From Methanobrevibacter thaueri (lineage in GTDB: Archaea > Methanobacteriota > Methanobacteria > Methanobacteriales > Methanobacteriaceae), in NCBI RefSeq assembly GCF_003111625.1, contig NZ_MZGS01000019.1, positions 27,455 through 91,454 of the forward strand: a stretch of DNA of 64,000 bases. Reading direction: 5' to 3'. This document shows, one piece after another, positions 1 through 8,282 of this stretch (the stretch's first letter is position 1; each line of letters starts with the position of its first letter). Below the pieces are notes generated by a model. The model searched no databases. It was not told where the DNA came from and was given only the letters and a program-made list of their open reading frames with translations. Made by a program: the position numbers and the translations under genes.

Positions 1-2
1 AC

Positions 3-467
3 GGCGCAACAAAAACATATAAGATAAGACTCACCAACAACAACCAGCCGGTAAAAAATGAGATAATCACAATAAAAATAAACAAGAACACCGTAAAAAT
101 AAAAACCGACAATCAAGGCTATGCTTCACTCAAGCTAAACCTCAAGGCAGGAAAATACACAATCACCGCCACATACAAGAGCGCCAAAGCCTCCAATAAA
201 ATCACAATAAAACCTACACTGATAACCAAGAACAAGAAAATCAAAAAGGGAAAGACACTGACCTACACAGCAAAGCTTTTAAACAAAAAAGGCAAACCAC
301 TAAAAAACAAAAAGGTAACATTCAAGATAAAAAACAGGAAATACACCGCAAAAACCAACAAGAAGGGAATCGCAAAAATCAAGGTCAAAAACCTCAAAAA
401 GGGAAAACACAAAATCCTAACCACATACAAAAAGCAGAAAAACACAAACACTGTAACCGTTAAGTAA
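3..467 (+). CDS. Adhesin-like protein, C-terminal fragment (Ig-like repeats)
   Basis: The open frame enters from the left edge and stops at TAA 465-467, so only about 154 C-terminal residues are present. They form roughly two Ig-like (Big-type) repeats, very rich in Lys, Asn and Thr, with the pattern 'VKIKTDNQGYASLKL' and later 'YTAKTNKKGIAKIKVK'. The same repeat grammar ends the 20857-24480 protein and fills the N-terminal half of the 60591 protein. Methanobrevibacter secretes many such adhesin-like proteins; these repeats usually form the stalk or surface-anchoring part. The effector domain lies outside the window, so no specific ligand can be named. Confidence 0.8.
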   Translation, partial: GATKTYKIRLTNNNQPVKNEIITIKINKNTVKIKTDNQGYASLKLNLKAGKYTITATYKSAKASNKITIKPTLITKNKKIKKGKTLTYTAKLLNKKGKPLKNKKVTFKIKNRKYTAKTNKKGIAKIKVKNLKKGKHKILTTYKKQKNTNTVTVK

Positions 468-735
468 AAACAAAACCTAACCGTCACCACATTCCATTTT
501 TTAAATATGGTTATGCTAAATAAAAGCAATTTTTAATTTTAAATCTTACTGCCCGGATAAGTTACTGATATTCAACACATATGCAAAAGATTAATTAGGA
601 ATATCAAAAATAAATCTAATATGAAAAAAGTTTCAAAGATCACGTAAGTATCAGATAATTCAAGAGCTACTAATTATATATAATTTAAAAACGAAATAAT
701 TAATTAACTAATAAAATTATTGGAGAGGACAAGAT
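468..735. other. AT-rich intergenic region with promoter for the downstream gene
   Basis: This 268-base stretch carries no convincing gene on either strand. It holds AT-rich TATA-like sequence around 670-690 (attatatataatttaaaa) and a strong ribosome site GGAGAGG at about 722-728, just before the ATG at 736. Confidence 0.5.
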
Positions 736-1086
736 ATGAAAGGAGATGTTTATTACGGAAAAGGTATTAGGGAATTGAAAGACAGCCATCCTGACTTATT
801 TGAATTGGTATCCAGCATCAACGAGACTGTATGGGACGGCAAGGTTTTAGATTACAAGACCCAAAAATTAATAGCTATTGGTATCACCGCATCCCGTGCA
901 GACCCAAGAGCAACCAAAAAACAAATCAGAAGTGCTATTGAAGTTCTCGGCATCACCAAAGAGGAAATTGTCGATGTCTTGAGAGTTGTCCTGTTAACTT
1001 CAGGTATGCCTGCGTTTTCCAAATCACTTCAAATCTTAAACAGTGTTGTTGAAGCTATTGAAGAGGAAAGGGAAGACAAGGCTTAA
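736..1086 (+). CDS. Carboxymuconolactone decarboxylase (AhpD-like) family protein
   Basis: A 116-residue all-helical protein of the CMD/AhpD fold; the family includes peroxidatic disulfide reductases and decarboxylases. The helical core 'KLIAIGITASRADPRA' (about residues 44-59) followed by 'IRSAIEVLGITKEEIVDVLRV' fits. The Cys-x-x-Cys and His residues used by redox-active members are absent (there is no Cys in the protein), so peroxidase-type chemistry is unlikely. The start is supported by GGAGAGG 8 bases upstream. It stands alone, followed by a hairpin terminator. The substrate is unknown. Confidence 0.75.
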   Translation: MKGDVYYGKGIRELKDSHPDLFELVSSINETVWDGKVLDYKTQKLIAIGITASRADPRATKKQIRSAIEVLGITKEEIVDVLRVVLLTSGMPAFSKSLQILNSVVEAIEEEREDKA

Positions 1087-1112
1087 GTCTCAATATTTAA
1101 GTGTTGTCATAA

Positions 1113-1151
1113 CAATGGATGCTCAGCATTCCATTGGAATTTCTTTTTTTT
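1113..1151 (+). terminator. Hairpin and T-run between convergent genes
   Basis: CAATGGA (1113-1119) pairs with TCCATTG (1130-1136), with an inner TGCT/AGCA pair, followed by a run of T at 1142-1150. It lies just past the 736-1086 stop and can serve both convergent genes. Confidence 0.6.
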
Positions 1152-1648
1152 TAAAATAACGATTTAATTAGTCCTATAATCACCAGAACTATAACGGCGA
1201 CTATCGCAAGCTTTACTATGGACAGTACCTCATTGGCTATTCCTTTTCCAAATGATTTAAGTTCTTTTTTGGAACTTTTCTTTGAAAATTTCTCTGCCTG
1301 CTCCTCCAGTCCCAATTCCTTTAGGGTCTCTTTAATCAATATTTTGGAAAGTCCGGTGGCCGGCGGATTATTGAGATCATTCATGGTTGCACACATTACA
1401 GTAGCACCATCCTTGTTCTCATCTGGAATGAAAGATACTCGCATCACCCTTTTAAGCACTTTGCTGAAATGGATGGTTTTAATGATGAGTAACTTTTCCT
1501 CCCTGACTAGTGTTCCTTGAAAATGACTATTTTTTTCAGCCACCCTTTCCACTGCATTCATTATTTCTTCAATCGGAAGGTCAATGTGTTCTATTTCGCT
1601 ATCTGAGGAGCGATACCCTTTTGCATATGTGAAATCATCACCGTTCAT
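1151..1648 (-). CDS. Hypothetical tail-anchored membrane protein
   Basis: 165 residues, not recognised as a named family. Residues 1-135 are soluble and charged; the C-terminal 25 residues form one hydrophobic helix (around 'IVKLAIVAVIVLVIIGLIKSLF'), suggesting a tail-anchored protein with its bulk in the cytoplasm. A Lys/Ser-rich linker (FSKKSSKKELKSFGKG) precedes the helix. It sits between two terminator-like regions and appears monocistronic. Confidence 0.6.
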   Translation of the reverse strand: MNGDDFTYAKGYRSSDSEIEHIDLPIEEIMNAVERVAEKNSHFQGTLVREEKLLIIKTIHFSKVLKRVMRVSFIPDENKDGATVMCATMNDLNNPPATGLSKILIKETLKELGLEEQAEKFSKKSSKKELKSFGKGIANEVLSIVKLAIVAVIVLVIIGLIKSLF

Positions 1649-1762
1649 ATTAAATGCACCTTTTCATTATATTTAATTGTATTTTTGCTTTTAAAGCATT
1701 AATATATTGTGTTAAATTGAGTTTACATCGCTCTTGCGTATTTTGGGTGCGGACAGTTCTTT

Positions 1763-2692
1763 TTAACCTAATGTCTGGCGAATCATCATAATGATATAGA
1801 ATGCAGTTAAGCAAATCATTCCATAATTTAGGAACATTGTTCTAAAGGGATTTTTAAGCGCAATCTCGGTTTTTTGCCCATTGAATCTGGCCTTTTCCAA
1901 TTTGGTAAGTCCGTATATTCCAATAATCAGGAATAAAAGTAAAATCATGATATAAGTTATCAAAATCGCAAAATCAAGGGAATTAAAAACTGACATCAGG
2001 TTATTAACTGAATTTGCGACAAAGAGGCTCACCACAGATCCCATAAGATTGATGATGCTGTGGAGTATTATGGTGTAGATTATCCTTCCGGTTTTTATGT
2101 ATACATATGCGAAAAACCCTCCCATAAGCAGCGCATAGAAGAACTGGTTCAGGTTTCCATGAAAGAGTGCAAAAATCACTGCCGAAAGGATTATGGATAC
2201 CTTTGCCCCGTATTTTATGGTCCTGTCGATTAGAAGTTTTCTGAAGAGTATCTCTTCAAATATTGGGGCCAATAAGCTTATTATTATGAGATTGAACCAA
2301 ATGTCGGCACTGTTGATTAGCTCTTGGACAGGATTTGTGATGTCGCTTTGCATTGTTGAACTGAGCAATGATGTTATGGCCAGTCCAATGAGATTTCCAA
2401 TCCACATCAACGTTATGGTAATTCCCAGGTAAAGTATGAAAGTCTTGATGCCGATTCCTGTTTTTTCGAGTTTTGTGCTGCTGATTTTTTTCATTAGCCA
2501 GTAAAAGATTGGAAACGGCAGGATATAATTGCAGATTGTGGATACTATGCTGATTATGTTAATGTCAGTTAGATATTGGGGATTTGTCAAATTAATGATG
2601 TTTAAAATAATTATTTGAAATATCAGTGTAATGATTCCCAATATCAGATAGTTAAATCCTATTTTTGAGAAAAACTTTTTATGGATATCCAT
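1763..2692 (-). CDS. CPBP-family intramembrane metalloprotease (CAAX protease/Abi-like)
   Basis: A 309-residue polytopic membrane protein. The glutamate motif 'EEILFRKLLIDR' and the later 'FHGNLNQFFYALLMGGFFAYVY' are the conserved EExxxR and HxxxN signatures of the CPBP (Rce1-like) intramembrane protease family; these are the metal-binding and catalytic residues. About eight hydrophobic segments are visible. Some members process prenylated proteins or peptides, others have immunity functions; nothing here fixes the substrate. It diverges from the 2839 gene, and the 146-base gap between them carries the two TTAGG operators. Confidence 0.8.
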   Translation of the reverse strand: MDIHKKFFSKIGFNYLILGIITLIFQIIILNIINLTNPQYLTDINIISIVSTICNYILPFPIFYWLMKKISSTKLEKTGIGIKTFILYLGITITLMWIGNLIGLAITSLLSSTMQSDITNPVQELINSADIWFNLIIISLLAPIFEEILFRKLLIDRTIKYGAKVSIILSAVIFALFHGNLNQFFYALLMGGFFAYVYIKTGRIIYTIILHSIINLMGSVVSLFVANSVNNLMSVFNSLDFAILITYIMILLLFLIIGIYGLTKLEKARFNGQKTEIALKNPFRTMFLNYGMICLTAFYIIMMIRQTLG

Positions 2693-2745
2693 TTTTCCAC
2701 CAATTTAAGATTGTTGTTTGTTGGTTATATTTATTTGTGCATTGT

Positions 2746-2765
2746 AGTTTAGGTAATCCTAAACT
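2746..2765. promoter_or_regulatory. DtxR/IdeR-type operator, distal copy
   Basis: AGTTTAGG-TAAT-CCTAAACT is an inverted repeat with 8-bp arms and a 4-base spacer. TTAGG...CCTAA half-sites are the signature of DtxR/IdeR-family iron or manganese repressors. It lies immediately upstream of a TATA-like CTTTAAATAT (2764-2773). Confidence 0.65.
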
Positions 2766-2772
2766 TTAAATA

Positions 2773-2786
2773 TTAGGCACACCTAA
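2773..2786. promoter_or_regulatory. DtxR/IdeR-type operator, proximal copy
   Basis: TTAGG-CACA-CCTAA, a perfect inverted repeat with 5-bp arms. Its centre is 24 bp from the first operator, and the TATA-like element lies between the two. Binding of a dimer to either site would compete with TBP/TFB and repress the 2839-5262 unit. Confidence 0.65.
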
Positions 2787-2838
2787 ATAATAATAGCTGA
2801 GCATTTATTTTTATTAAAGATTAGGAGAGTAGAAAAAC

Positions 2839-3105
2839 ATGTCATACAAGAAAGTTTTAGACAAATGCGTAGAACACAAACATGCACTAATTTTTGCAGC
2901 AGGAATAGCAACAGCTATAGCAGGAAAAAAAATATTGGAATCACAAACATTTAAAGATACCGCCACAAGAGGAATGGCTTCCGTAATGAGCGTTAGAAAA
3001 GACGCTGAAGAATGTTTCCAAGACATGAAAGAAAATGCAGAAGACATTGTAGAAGATGCTCACAGAAAAGACAAAAAAGAAATCTACGTAGAAGCTAAAG
3101 AATAA
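2839..3105 (+). CDS. Small membrane-associated partner of the P-type ATPase (PacL/DUF1490-like)
   Basis: 88 residues: a short N-terminus with 'EHKHA', one small-residue-rich hydrophobic segment (about 16-29, with A-G-I-A-T-A-I-A-G), then an amphipathic charged tail ending 'EDAHRKDKKE'. Layout and position resemble the mycobacterial PacL (DUF1490) chaperones encoded just upstream of P1B ATPases such as CtpC, whose tail carries an Asp-Leu-His-Asn-Arg metal motif; here the tail reads D73-A-H-R-K. DUF6110-type annotation is also possible. It is 21 bases upstream of the ATPase and shares its operators. The link to PacL is inference from architecture. Confidence 0.6.
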   Translation: MSYKKVLDKCVEHKHALIFAAGIATAIAGKKILESQTFKDTATRGMASVMSVRKDAEECFQDMKENAEDIVEDAHRKDKKEIYVEAKE

Positions 3106-3126
3106 TTTTATTTTTAAGGTTGAATA

Positions 3127-5262
3127 ATGAAATACAAGGTAATGTATGATAACGGACCCCGTTTAAGAGTTCGTTCCGGCCAATGGGCCTTCAATGAAAG
3201 GGAAGGCTATGGTCTCGCCTCATTACTTCTGGACCAGGGTTTCATCAACGAGGTCTACACTTCCCACAGAAACGGAAGCATCCTGATATACTATGAAGAG
3301 GGCATCGAAAACAAGAGGAAAATTTTCGATATCCTTGATGGCATCACACTGGACGACTTATTTGAAGCCGAACCGGTGCAAACCCAGACTTCAAAGGAAA
3401 TCAGCGAGAATTTCTATATGAAGATATCCAAAATGATTCTCAACAGGATTGGATATAGATTGTTCCTGCCGATGCCAGTCAGGAACGCATTGACAGTTTA
3501 TCATGCCATGAAATATGTGTGGCATGGACTTGATAGCCTTACACGTTTCAATGTGGATGTCGCTTTGCTTGATGGAGCGGCAGTTGCCGGAGCATTGCTG
3601 CACAAGCAATACAAGCCGGCAAGTTCAATGATGTTCTTGTTGTCAATCTCCGATGCATTAGAGGACTACACAATACAGAAGGCCAAATCCACATTAAAGG
3701 ACAGTCTGGCATTAAACATTGACACAGTATGGGTAGTAGGAGAAGACGGCGAGGAGAAACAGTGTCCTGCTGTCGACATCGAGAGGGGAGATAAAATCAA
3801 GATCCATATGGGTGATGTGATACCTGTTGATGGTAAAGTAATAGAAGGCGACGGAATGGTTAATGAGGCCTCAATGACAGGCGAACCGTTGGCCGTTCAC
3901 AAGATGCCGGGAAAAACAGTTCATGCGGGAACCGTTATTGAAGAGGGCAACCTGATTGTTGAAGTATATTCAATGAACAAGGAAACAAGACTCAATAAGA
4001 TCATCGACTTGATTGAAAACTCAGAGGAACTAAAGGCCGATACCCAAAGCAAGGCTGAAAAATTGGCCGATTCGATTGTTCCGTACAGCTTTATTGCAAC
4101 AGCATTAACCTATCTTATTACAAGAAATCCGACAAAGGCGTTGTCCGTCTTGATGGTTGATTTTTCATGCGCGATAAAATTGACAACACCTTTGTCCATC
4201 ATTTCTGCAATGCGCGAGGCATCAGACAACAGGATGATGATTAAGGGCGGAAAGTTCCTTGAAAGCTATGCCAATGCCGACACAATCGTGTTTGACAAGA
4301 CAGGAACATTGACAAACGCAACCCCAAAGGTTGTTGACGTGATTCCGATGTCAAAAAGATACGGTCGTGACGACATTTTAAGAATGGCGGCATGCATTGA
4401 GGAGCACTTTGCCCACAGTATCGCAACTGCCATCGTAAGGCAAGCCCAAGCTGAAGGCCTTAAGCATGAAGAGGACCACAGTGAGGTTCAATACATTGTG
4501 GCACACGGAATTGCAACTGAATATGAAGGCAAGCGTGCTGTAATAGGATCCAAGCACTTCCTGTTTGATGATGAGAAAGTCAAGCTGACCAAGACTCAGG
4601 AGAAGAAAATCAAAAAAGAAGCAAAAGAGCATTCTGTTGTTTATCTGGCCATTGATGGAAAACTTGAAGGCTTGATATGCATTGATGATCCGGTAAGACC
4701 TGAAGCGAAACATGTCATTGAGGAGCTTAAGGGATTGGGCATTGAAAATGTCATAATGCTTACAGGTGACAGTGAAAGTGGTGCCAAAGCGGGAGCCAAG
4801 GCATTAGGCATCACTGAATACAGGTCACAGGTACTTCCTGAAGATAAATCCAGAATTGTCGAAGAGCTGAAAGCTGAAGGCAAGACCGTAATAATGGTTG
4901 GGGAGGGTATTAACGATTCACCGGCCCTTGCTGCGGCAGATGTGTCCGTTTCAATGAAGCATTCATCAGATATCGCTCGTGAAGTTGCCGACATATCCCT
5001 GTTGTCCGATGACTTGTATGATCTTGTAACCCTGAGGAAATTAAGTGTGGGAATGCTTGATAAAATCAACAGTAACTATCGCAATATCGTTGCGGTGAAC
5101 GGTTCACTATTGGTTTTAGGCGTACTGGGCGTTATTCCTCCATCAACTTCATCAATGATACACAATCTCTCAACAATGATATTTGGTGTGATGAGTACAA
5201 AATCCGTATTAAAAAATTACGATATTGAAGCAAAAGCCATTGAAGTGGCCGACGCTTCATAA
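3127..5262 (+). CDS. P1B-type metal-efflux ATPase (CtpC-like)
   Basis: 711 residues. The actuator TGE is at 251-253, the phosphorylated Asp at D390 in DKTGT, and the hinge GEGINDSP with D597. The usual intramembrane CPC is replaced by S347-C-A-I-K-L, and the nucleotide-domain His-Pro becomes 'AHSIA'. The N-terminal ~90 residues look like a degenerate heavy-metal-associated domain with no CxxC. Such variant P1B pumps, including mycobacterial CtpC, handle metals other than Cu or Zn, with Mn a known example. It is co-transcribed with the 2839 gene; upstream TTAGG operators suggest control by Fe/Mn. The exact metal is not readable from sequence. Confidence 0.85.
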   Translation: MKYKVMYDNGPRLRVRSGQWAFNEREGYGLASLLLDQGFINEVYTSHRNGSILIYYEEGIENKRKIFDILDGITLDDLFEAEPVQTQTSKEISENFYMKISKMILNRIGYRLFLPMPVRNALTVYHAMKYVWHGLDSLTRFNVDVALLDGAAVAGALLHKQYKPASSMMFLLSISDALEDYTIQKAKSTLKDSLALNIDTVWVVGEDGEEKQCPAVDIERGDKIKIHMGDVIPVDGKVIEGDGMVNEASMTGEPLAVHKMPGKTVHAGTVIEEGNLIVEVYSMNKETRLNKIIDLIENSEELKADTQSKAEKLADSIVPYSFIATALTYLITRNPTKALSVLMVDFSCAIKLTTPLSIISAMREASDNRMMIKGGKFLESYANADTIVFDKTGTLTNATPKVVDVIPMSKRYGRDDILRMAACIEEHFAHSIATAIVRQAQAEGLKHEEDHSEVQYIVAHGIATEYEGKRAVIGSKHFLFDDEKVKLTKTQEKKIKKEAKEHSVVYLAIDGKLEGLICIDDPVRPEAKHVIEELKGLGIENVIMLTGDSESGAKAGAKALGITEYRSQVLPEDKSRIVEELKAEGKTVIMVGEGINDSPALAAADVSVSMKHSSDIAREVADISLLSDDLYDLVTLRKLSVGMLDKINSNYRNIVAVNGSLLVLGVLGVIPPSTSSMIHNLSTMIFGVMSTKSVLKNYDIEAKAIEVADAS

Positions 5263-5354
5263 TTTTTTTCTTTTTTATTTGATTTTTTTTAAAGTTTTTA
5301 TATCATTAAAACCTAATTATATATGTATAAAAAAATTTTTAAGTTAGTGATTTA
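5263..5354 (+). promoter_or_regulatory. T-run terminator then promoter of the ABC operon
   Basis: A poly-T tract (about 5264-5290) follows the ATPase stop. TATA-like AGTTTTTATATC (5294-5305) and the ribosome site GTGAT just before the ATG at 5355 start the next unit. Confidence 0.5.
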
Positions 5355-6104
5355 ATGTTAGAAAATTATAGAAATAAGTTTATTCCATTAATTTTACCGA
5401 TCTGCATAATCATTTTTTGGTATTTGATTACTGAAGGATTAGGTTTAGTCAATCCTTATATCTTGCCAGGTCCAATAACAGTTTGTCAATCTGCTTGGGA
5501 GTTAATATTAAATGGAAAACTTCTTGCGAATACATTAGATACTTTATATAAGGTATTCGGCGGTTTGATTTTAGCGTCTGTTGTTGCAATTCCATTGGGA
5601 ATTCTTCTTGGAAGCTATAAGACATTGGAGGACATTGCCACCTTGGTAATCAGTATCCTAAGGCCGATACCTCCGGTTGCATGGATTCCATTTTCCATCC
5701 TATGGTTCGGAATTGGTATGGTTCCTGCAGTATTCATTATTTTTATGGGTTGTGTATTCCCAATTTTAGTTTATACAATTGATGGAGTTAAAAGAACTGA
5801 TAAGGTTTTAATTGAATCAGCTCAAACCCTTGGTGCAAGCGATTGGAATGTTTTGAAAAGGGTAATCCTTCCTTCCACCCTTCCATACATTGTATCAGGT
5901 CTGAAGGTTGGAATAGGTATTGCCTTGATGTGTACCATTTCCGCCGAAATGGTTGGTTCAAGCAGTGGTTTAGGTTATATGATTTTAACAGCAACTAGTT
6001 TATTCGATCCGGGTACAACAGTTGTTGGTATGTTAGACATCGGGTTAATTGGTATCATCTTCGATTATGTATTTACCAAGGCTCAAGATAAGATATTCTG
6101 GTAG
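5355..6104 (+). CDS. ABC transporter permease, nitrate/sulfonate/taurine (SsuC/TauC) family
   Basis: 249 residues with about six membrane helices. The cytoplasmic EAA loop reads 'ESAQTLGASDWNVLKRVILP', the coupling helix that docks on the ATPase. The family imports sulfonates, nitrate, taurine or pyrimidine/thiamine precursors. The ATPase gene follows 8 bases later, but no substrate-binding lipoprotein gene is adjacent. Convergent thiD next door raises the possibility of a thiamine-precursor importer (ThiXYZ-like), which is only a contextual guess. Confidence 0.85.
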   Translation: MLENYRNKFIPLILPICIIIFWYLITEGLGLVNPYILPGPITVCQSAWELILNGKLLANTLDTLYKVFGGLILASVVAIPLGILLGSYKTLEDIATLVISILRPIPPVAWIPFSILWFGIGMVPAVFIIFMGCVFPILVYTIDGVKRTDKVLIESAQTLGASDWNVLKRVILPSTLPYIVSGLKVGIGIALMCTISAEMVGSSSGLGYMILTATSLFDPGTTVVGMLDIGLIGIIFDYVFTKAQDKIFW

Positions 6105-6112
6105 GTGTTATT

Positions 6113-6865
6113 GTGCCAATTGAAGTTAAAAATATTAATAAATCATTTATAAGTAAAAAGAATGACCAATTATCAGTTTTAAAAGACATCAATCTAAACA
6201 TTGATGACGGCGAGCTGGTTTGTCTTTTAGGTCCGTCAGGATGTGGGAAAACAACTCTCCTGAGATTGATAGCCGGTCTTGACCAGCCTACCTCCGGTGA
6301 GATTATCGCCAATGGCGAAAAGGTTGTTGAGCCATCCGGTGACAGGGCTGTTATCTTCCAGCAATATTCACTCTTCCCTTGGTTGACAGTTCTTCAGAAT
6401 GTTACCTTCGGTCTGGAGATGACAAACAAGGGTTCCAAAGAGGAAAACATTGAAACCGCTGAGAGATATTTAACAAGAGTTGGTTTAATTGACTTTAAGG
6501 ATAGCTATCCTCATGAACTTTCAGGTGGTATGAAGCAAAGGGTTGCAATTATTAGATCCCTGTTAAATCATTCACCAATCTTGCTGATGGATGAGCCATT
6601 TTCTGCATTGGATATGCAAAATAGACACAAGCTTCAGGAACAGCTCATTGGGGTTTGGAAAAGATTTGAAAACACAATAGTTTTCGTAACCCACGATGTC
6701 GATGAGGCGGTTTATCTTGCCGATAAGATAGTTATAATGGACAAGAATCCGGGCAGAATAAATAAAATCATTGAAGTTGACATTGAAAGGCCAAGAAAAA
6801 GGGATTCAAAAGAGTTCATAGCACTTCAAGAGTCAATCGTTGAAAATTTAGATATGGTCGAATAG
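6113..6865 (+). CDS. ABC transporter ATP-binding protein (NitT/TauT family)
   Basis: 250 residues. Walker A GPSGCGKTT is at about 40-48, the signature is LSGGMKQRV, and Walker B is ILLMDEPFSALD with the switch His in VFVTHD. The start is GTG. It energises the upstream permease. The last 18 bases overlap the convergent thiD end. The substrate is unknown for lack of a binding protein in this locus. Confidence 0.9.
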   Translation: MPIEVKNINKSFISKKNDQLSVLKDINLNIDDGELVCLLGPSGCGKTTLLRLIAGLDQPTSGEIIANGEKVVEPSGDRAVIFQQYSLFPWLTVLQNVTFGLEMTNKGSKEENIETAERYLTRVGLIDFKDSYPHELSGGMKQRVAIIRSLLNHSPILLMDEPFSALDMQNRHKLQEQLIGVWKRFENTIVFVTHDVDEAVYLADKIVIMDKNPGRINKIIEVDIERPRKRDSKEFIALQESIVENLDMVE

Positions 6866-7600
6866 TTGAATCTTAGCTATTAACGTACCATAATTTCCAT
6901 TTTTTATTCCTTCATACACATAATCCAGTGCCTTTAGGATTGAAGTGTGAAGGTCATTGTTTTTTGCTAGAAATGCGGTTATCGCTGCAGATAAGTTACA
7001 TCCGGTGCCGTGAAGGTTGTCGGTTTCAATCAGTTCCTGTTTTACGATTGAGATTTCACCATCGATGTTGATTGTGTTGATTCCATCCAGATGTCCTCCG
7101 GTGATGATGCTGTTGCATTTAATCATTTTGGAAGCTTCAATTGCATCTTCCTTGGTGTTAATTTTAAAATCAGCTAATTTTTCGGCTTCAGAAACATTTG
7201 GTGTTGTTAAAACGCTAAGGGGAATCAGATATTTGTTGAATGCCTTGGCAATATCCTCTCTTGTCAGGTCTCCGCCGGATGTGGCGACCATGACCGGATC
7301 AACAACAGCCTTAAGGTCATATTCCCTAATCTTTTTTGACACCAGCTTGATGATTTCGGGTGAATAGAGCATTCCTGTTTTGATGAACTCGACATCATAG
7401 GAATCCATTACGGAGTCAATCTGTTCCTCAATAAACTCCTCTGGAACTGGCATGGTTGAGAAAAACTTGTATGGGTTTTGTGCTGTAAGTGCAGTCACAA
7501 TTCCGCATCCATAAACACCAATGGCTTGAAAAGCCTTGATGTCGGTTAGAACACCTGCGCCTCCTGAAGGGTCAACGCCTGCAATGCTCATCACAATCAT
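6848..7600 (-). CDS. thiD: Hydroxymethylpyrimidine (phosphate) kinase
   Basis: 250 residues of the ribokinase-like ThiD family, phosphorylating HMP to HMP-P and HMP-PP for thiamine biosynthesis. N-terminal 'SIAGVDPSGGAG' binds substrate, and the C-terminal 'LHGTGCNLSAAI' holds the anion hole and catalytic Cys region. The C-terminal ThiN domain fused in many archaea is absent. The start abuts the cofC stop, so it is translationally coupled as the third gene of proS-cofC-thiD; alternative in-frame starts ATG/GTG/ATG lie within four codons. Its end overlaps the ABC ATPase gene. Confidence 0.9.
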   Translation of the reverse strand: MIVMSIAGVDPSGGAGVLTDIKAFQAIGVYGCGIVTALTAQNPYKFFSTMPVPEEFIEEQIDSVMDSYDVEFIKTGMLYSPEIIKLVSKKIREYDLKAVVDPVMVATSGGDLTREDIAKAFNKYLIPLSVLTTPNVSEAEKLADFKINTKEDAIEASKMIKCNSIITGGHLDGINTINIDGEISIVKQELIETDNLHGTGCNLSAAITAFLAKNNDLHTSILKALDYVYEGIKNGNYGTLIAKIQLFDHI

Positions 7601-8275
7601 CTAATCATCTCGGGTAACTTTTAATCTTTCAATTCCGCGATGGGACTCCACATTGACCTTAAGCTCTTTTAGGTATTGTCTGGTGTGGGTCTTTTTGCCG
7701 TGAATCATGATTTCGCCCAAATCCTCGGCGGTGTTGACATCCAATGCCATGAAAAAGGAATCATGAACCTGTGGGTTCAGGTTCTTCTTCTCGGCGACTT
7801 TGAGATGTTCCTCATAACTGAATCCTTCAAATCTTGTACGAATAGCCATAGGTTTCATTATAATCATGTTGGTTCCTCCTCCTTTGGATGGAACAATAAT
7901 GAAATCCAGATTTTTGGAAGCGTCAATCAACATTTGAACGTTGGTTTTTCCAATCAAAGGAATGTCTGAAGGAACAATAATGATTCTTTTGGTTTTTCCT
8001 TTGCATAGCTTCATTGCCTGGGTTAATGCCTTATTCAAGTTGGAGTTTTCATTTTCCAGGATTGTATTGACGTTTAGACTTTCAGCATAGCTCAGCACAT
8101 CCTCGTCACGGCTGATTACGAATATCTTGTCCACATATTTTTTCAGGGTGTCTGTAACGTCCTGAAGCATCACCTTCAAGAGTTTTTCCCTTTCCTTTTC
8201 GGACAGGAATGGGGAAAGTCTGGTTTTTGCGTTTTTGAATGTTGTTACCGGAATTATCGCATAAATGTTATCCAT
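7601..8275 (-). CDS. cofC: 2-phospho-L-lactate guanylyltransferase
   Basis: 224 residues. CofC activates 2-phospholactate (or phosphoenolpyruvate) with GTP for coenzyme F420 synthesis. The N-terminal 'YAIIPVTTFKNAKTRLSPFLS' region is the nucleotidyltransferase signature, and 'IIVPSDIPLIG' carries the metal-binding Asp. The ATG at 8275 (MDNIYAI...) is chosen because GTGAT precedes it and the family begins there; the longer frame would need a TTG at 8299 overlapping proS. Co-transcribed with proS and thiD. Confidence 0.9.
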   Translation of the reverse strand: MDNIYAIIPVTTFKNAKTRLSPFLSEKEREKLLKVMLQDVTDTLKKYVDKIFVISRDEDVLSYAESLNVNTILENENSNLNKALTQAMKLCKGKTKRIIIVPSDIPLIGKTNVQMLIDASKNLDFIIVPSKGGGTNMIIMKPMAIRTRFEGFSYEEHLKVAEKKNLNPQVHDSFFMALDVNTAEDLGEIMIHGKKTHTRQYLKELKVNVESHRGIERLKVTRDD

Positions 8276-8282
8276 GATATCA

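Noticed and set aside
263..529. Minus-strand ORF with strongly hydrophobic Phe/Val-rich translation
   Set aside because: It is the antisense of Lys/Asn-rich Ig repeats in the adhesin fragment; the composition is a mirror effect and it has no ribosome site.
4241..5069. Several minus-strand ORFs inside the P-type ATPase gene
   Set aside because: The plus frame carries all catalytic motifs; the antisense frames show no family features.
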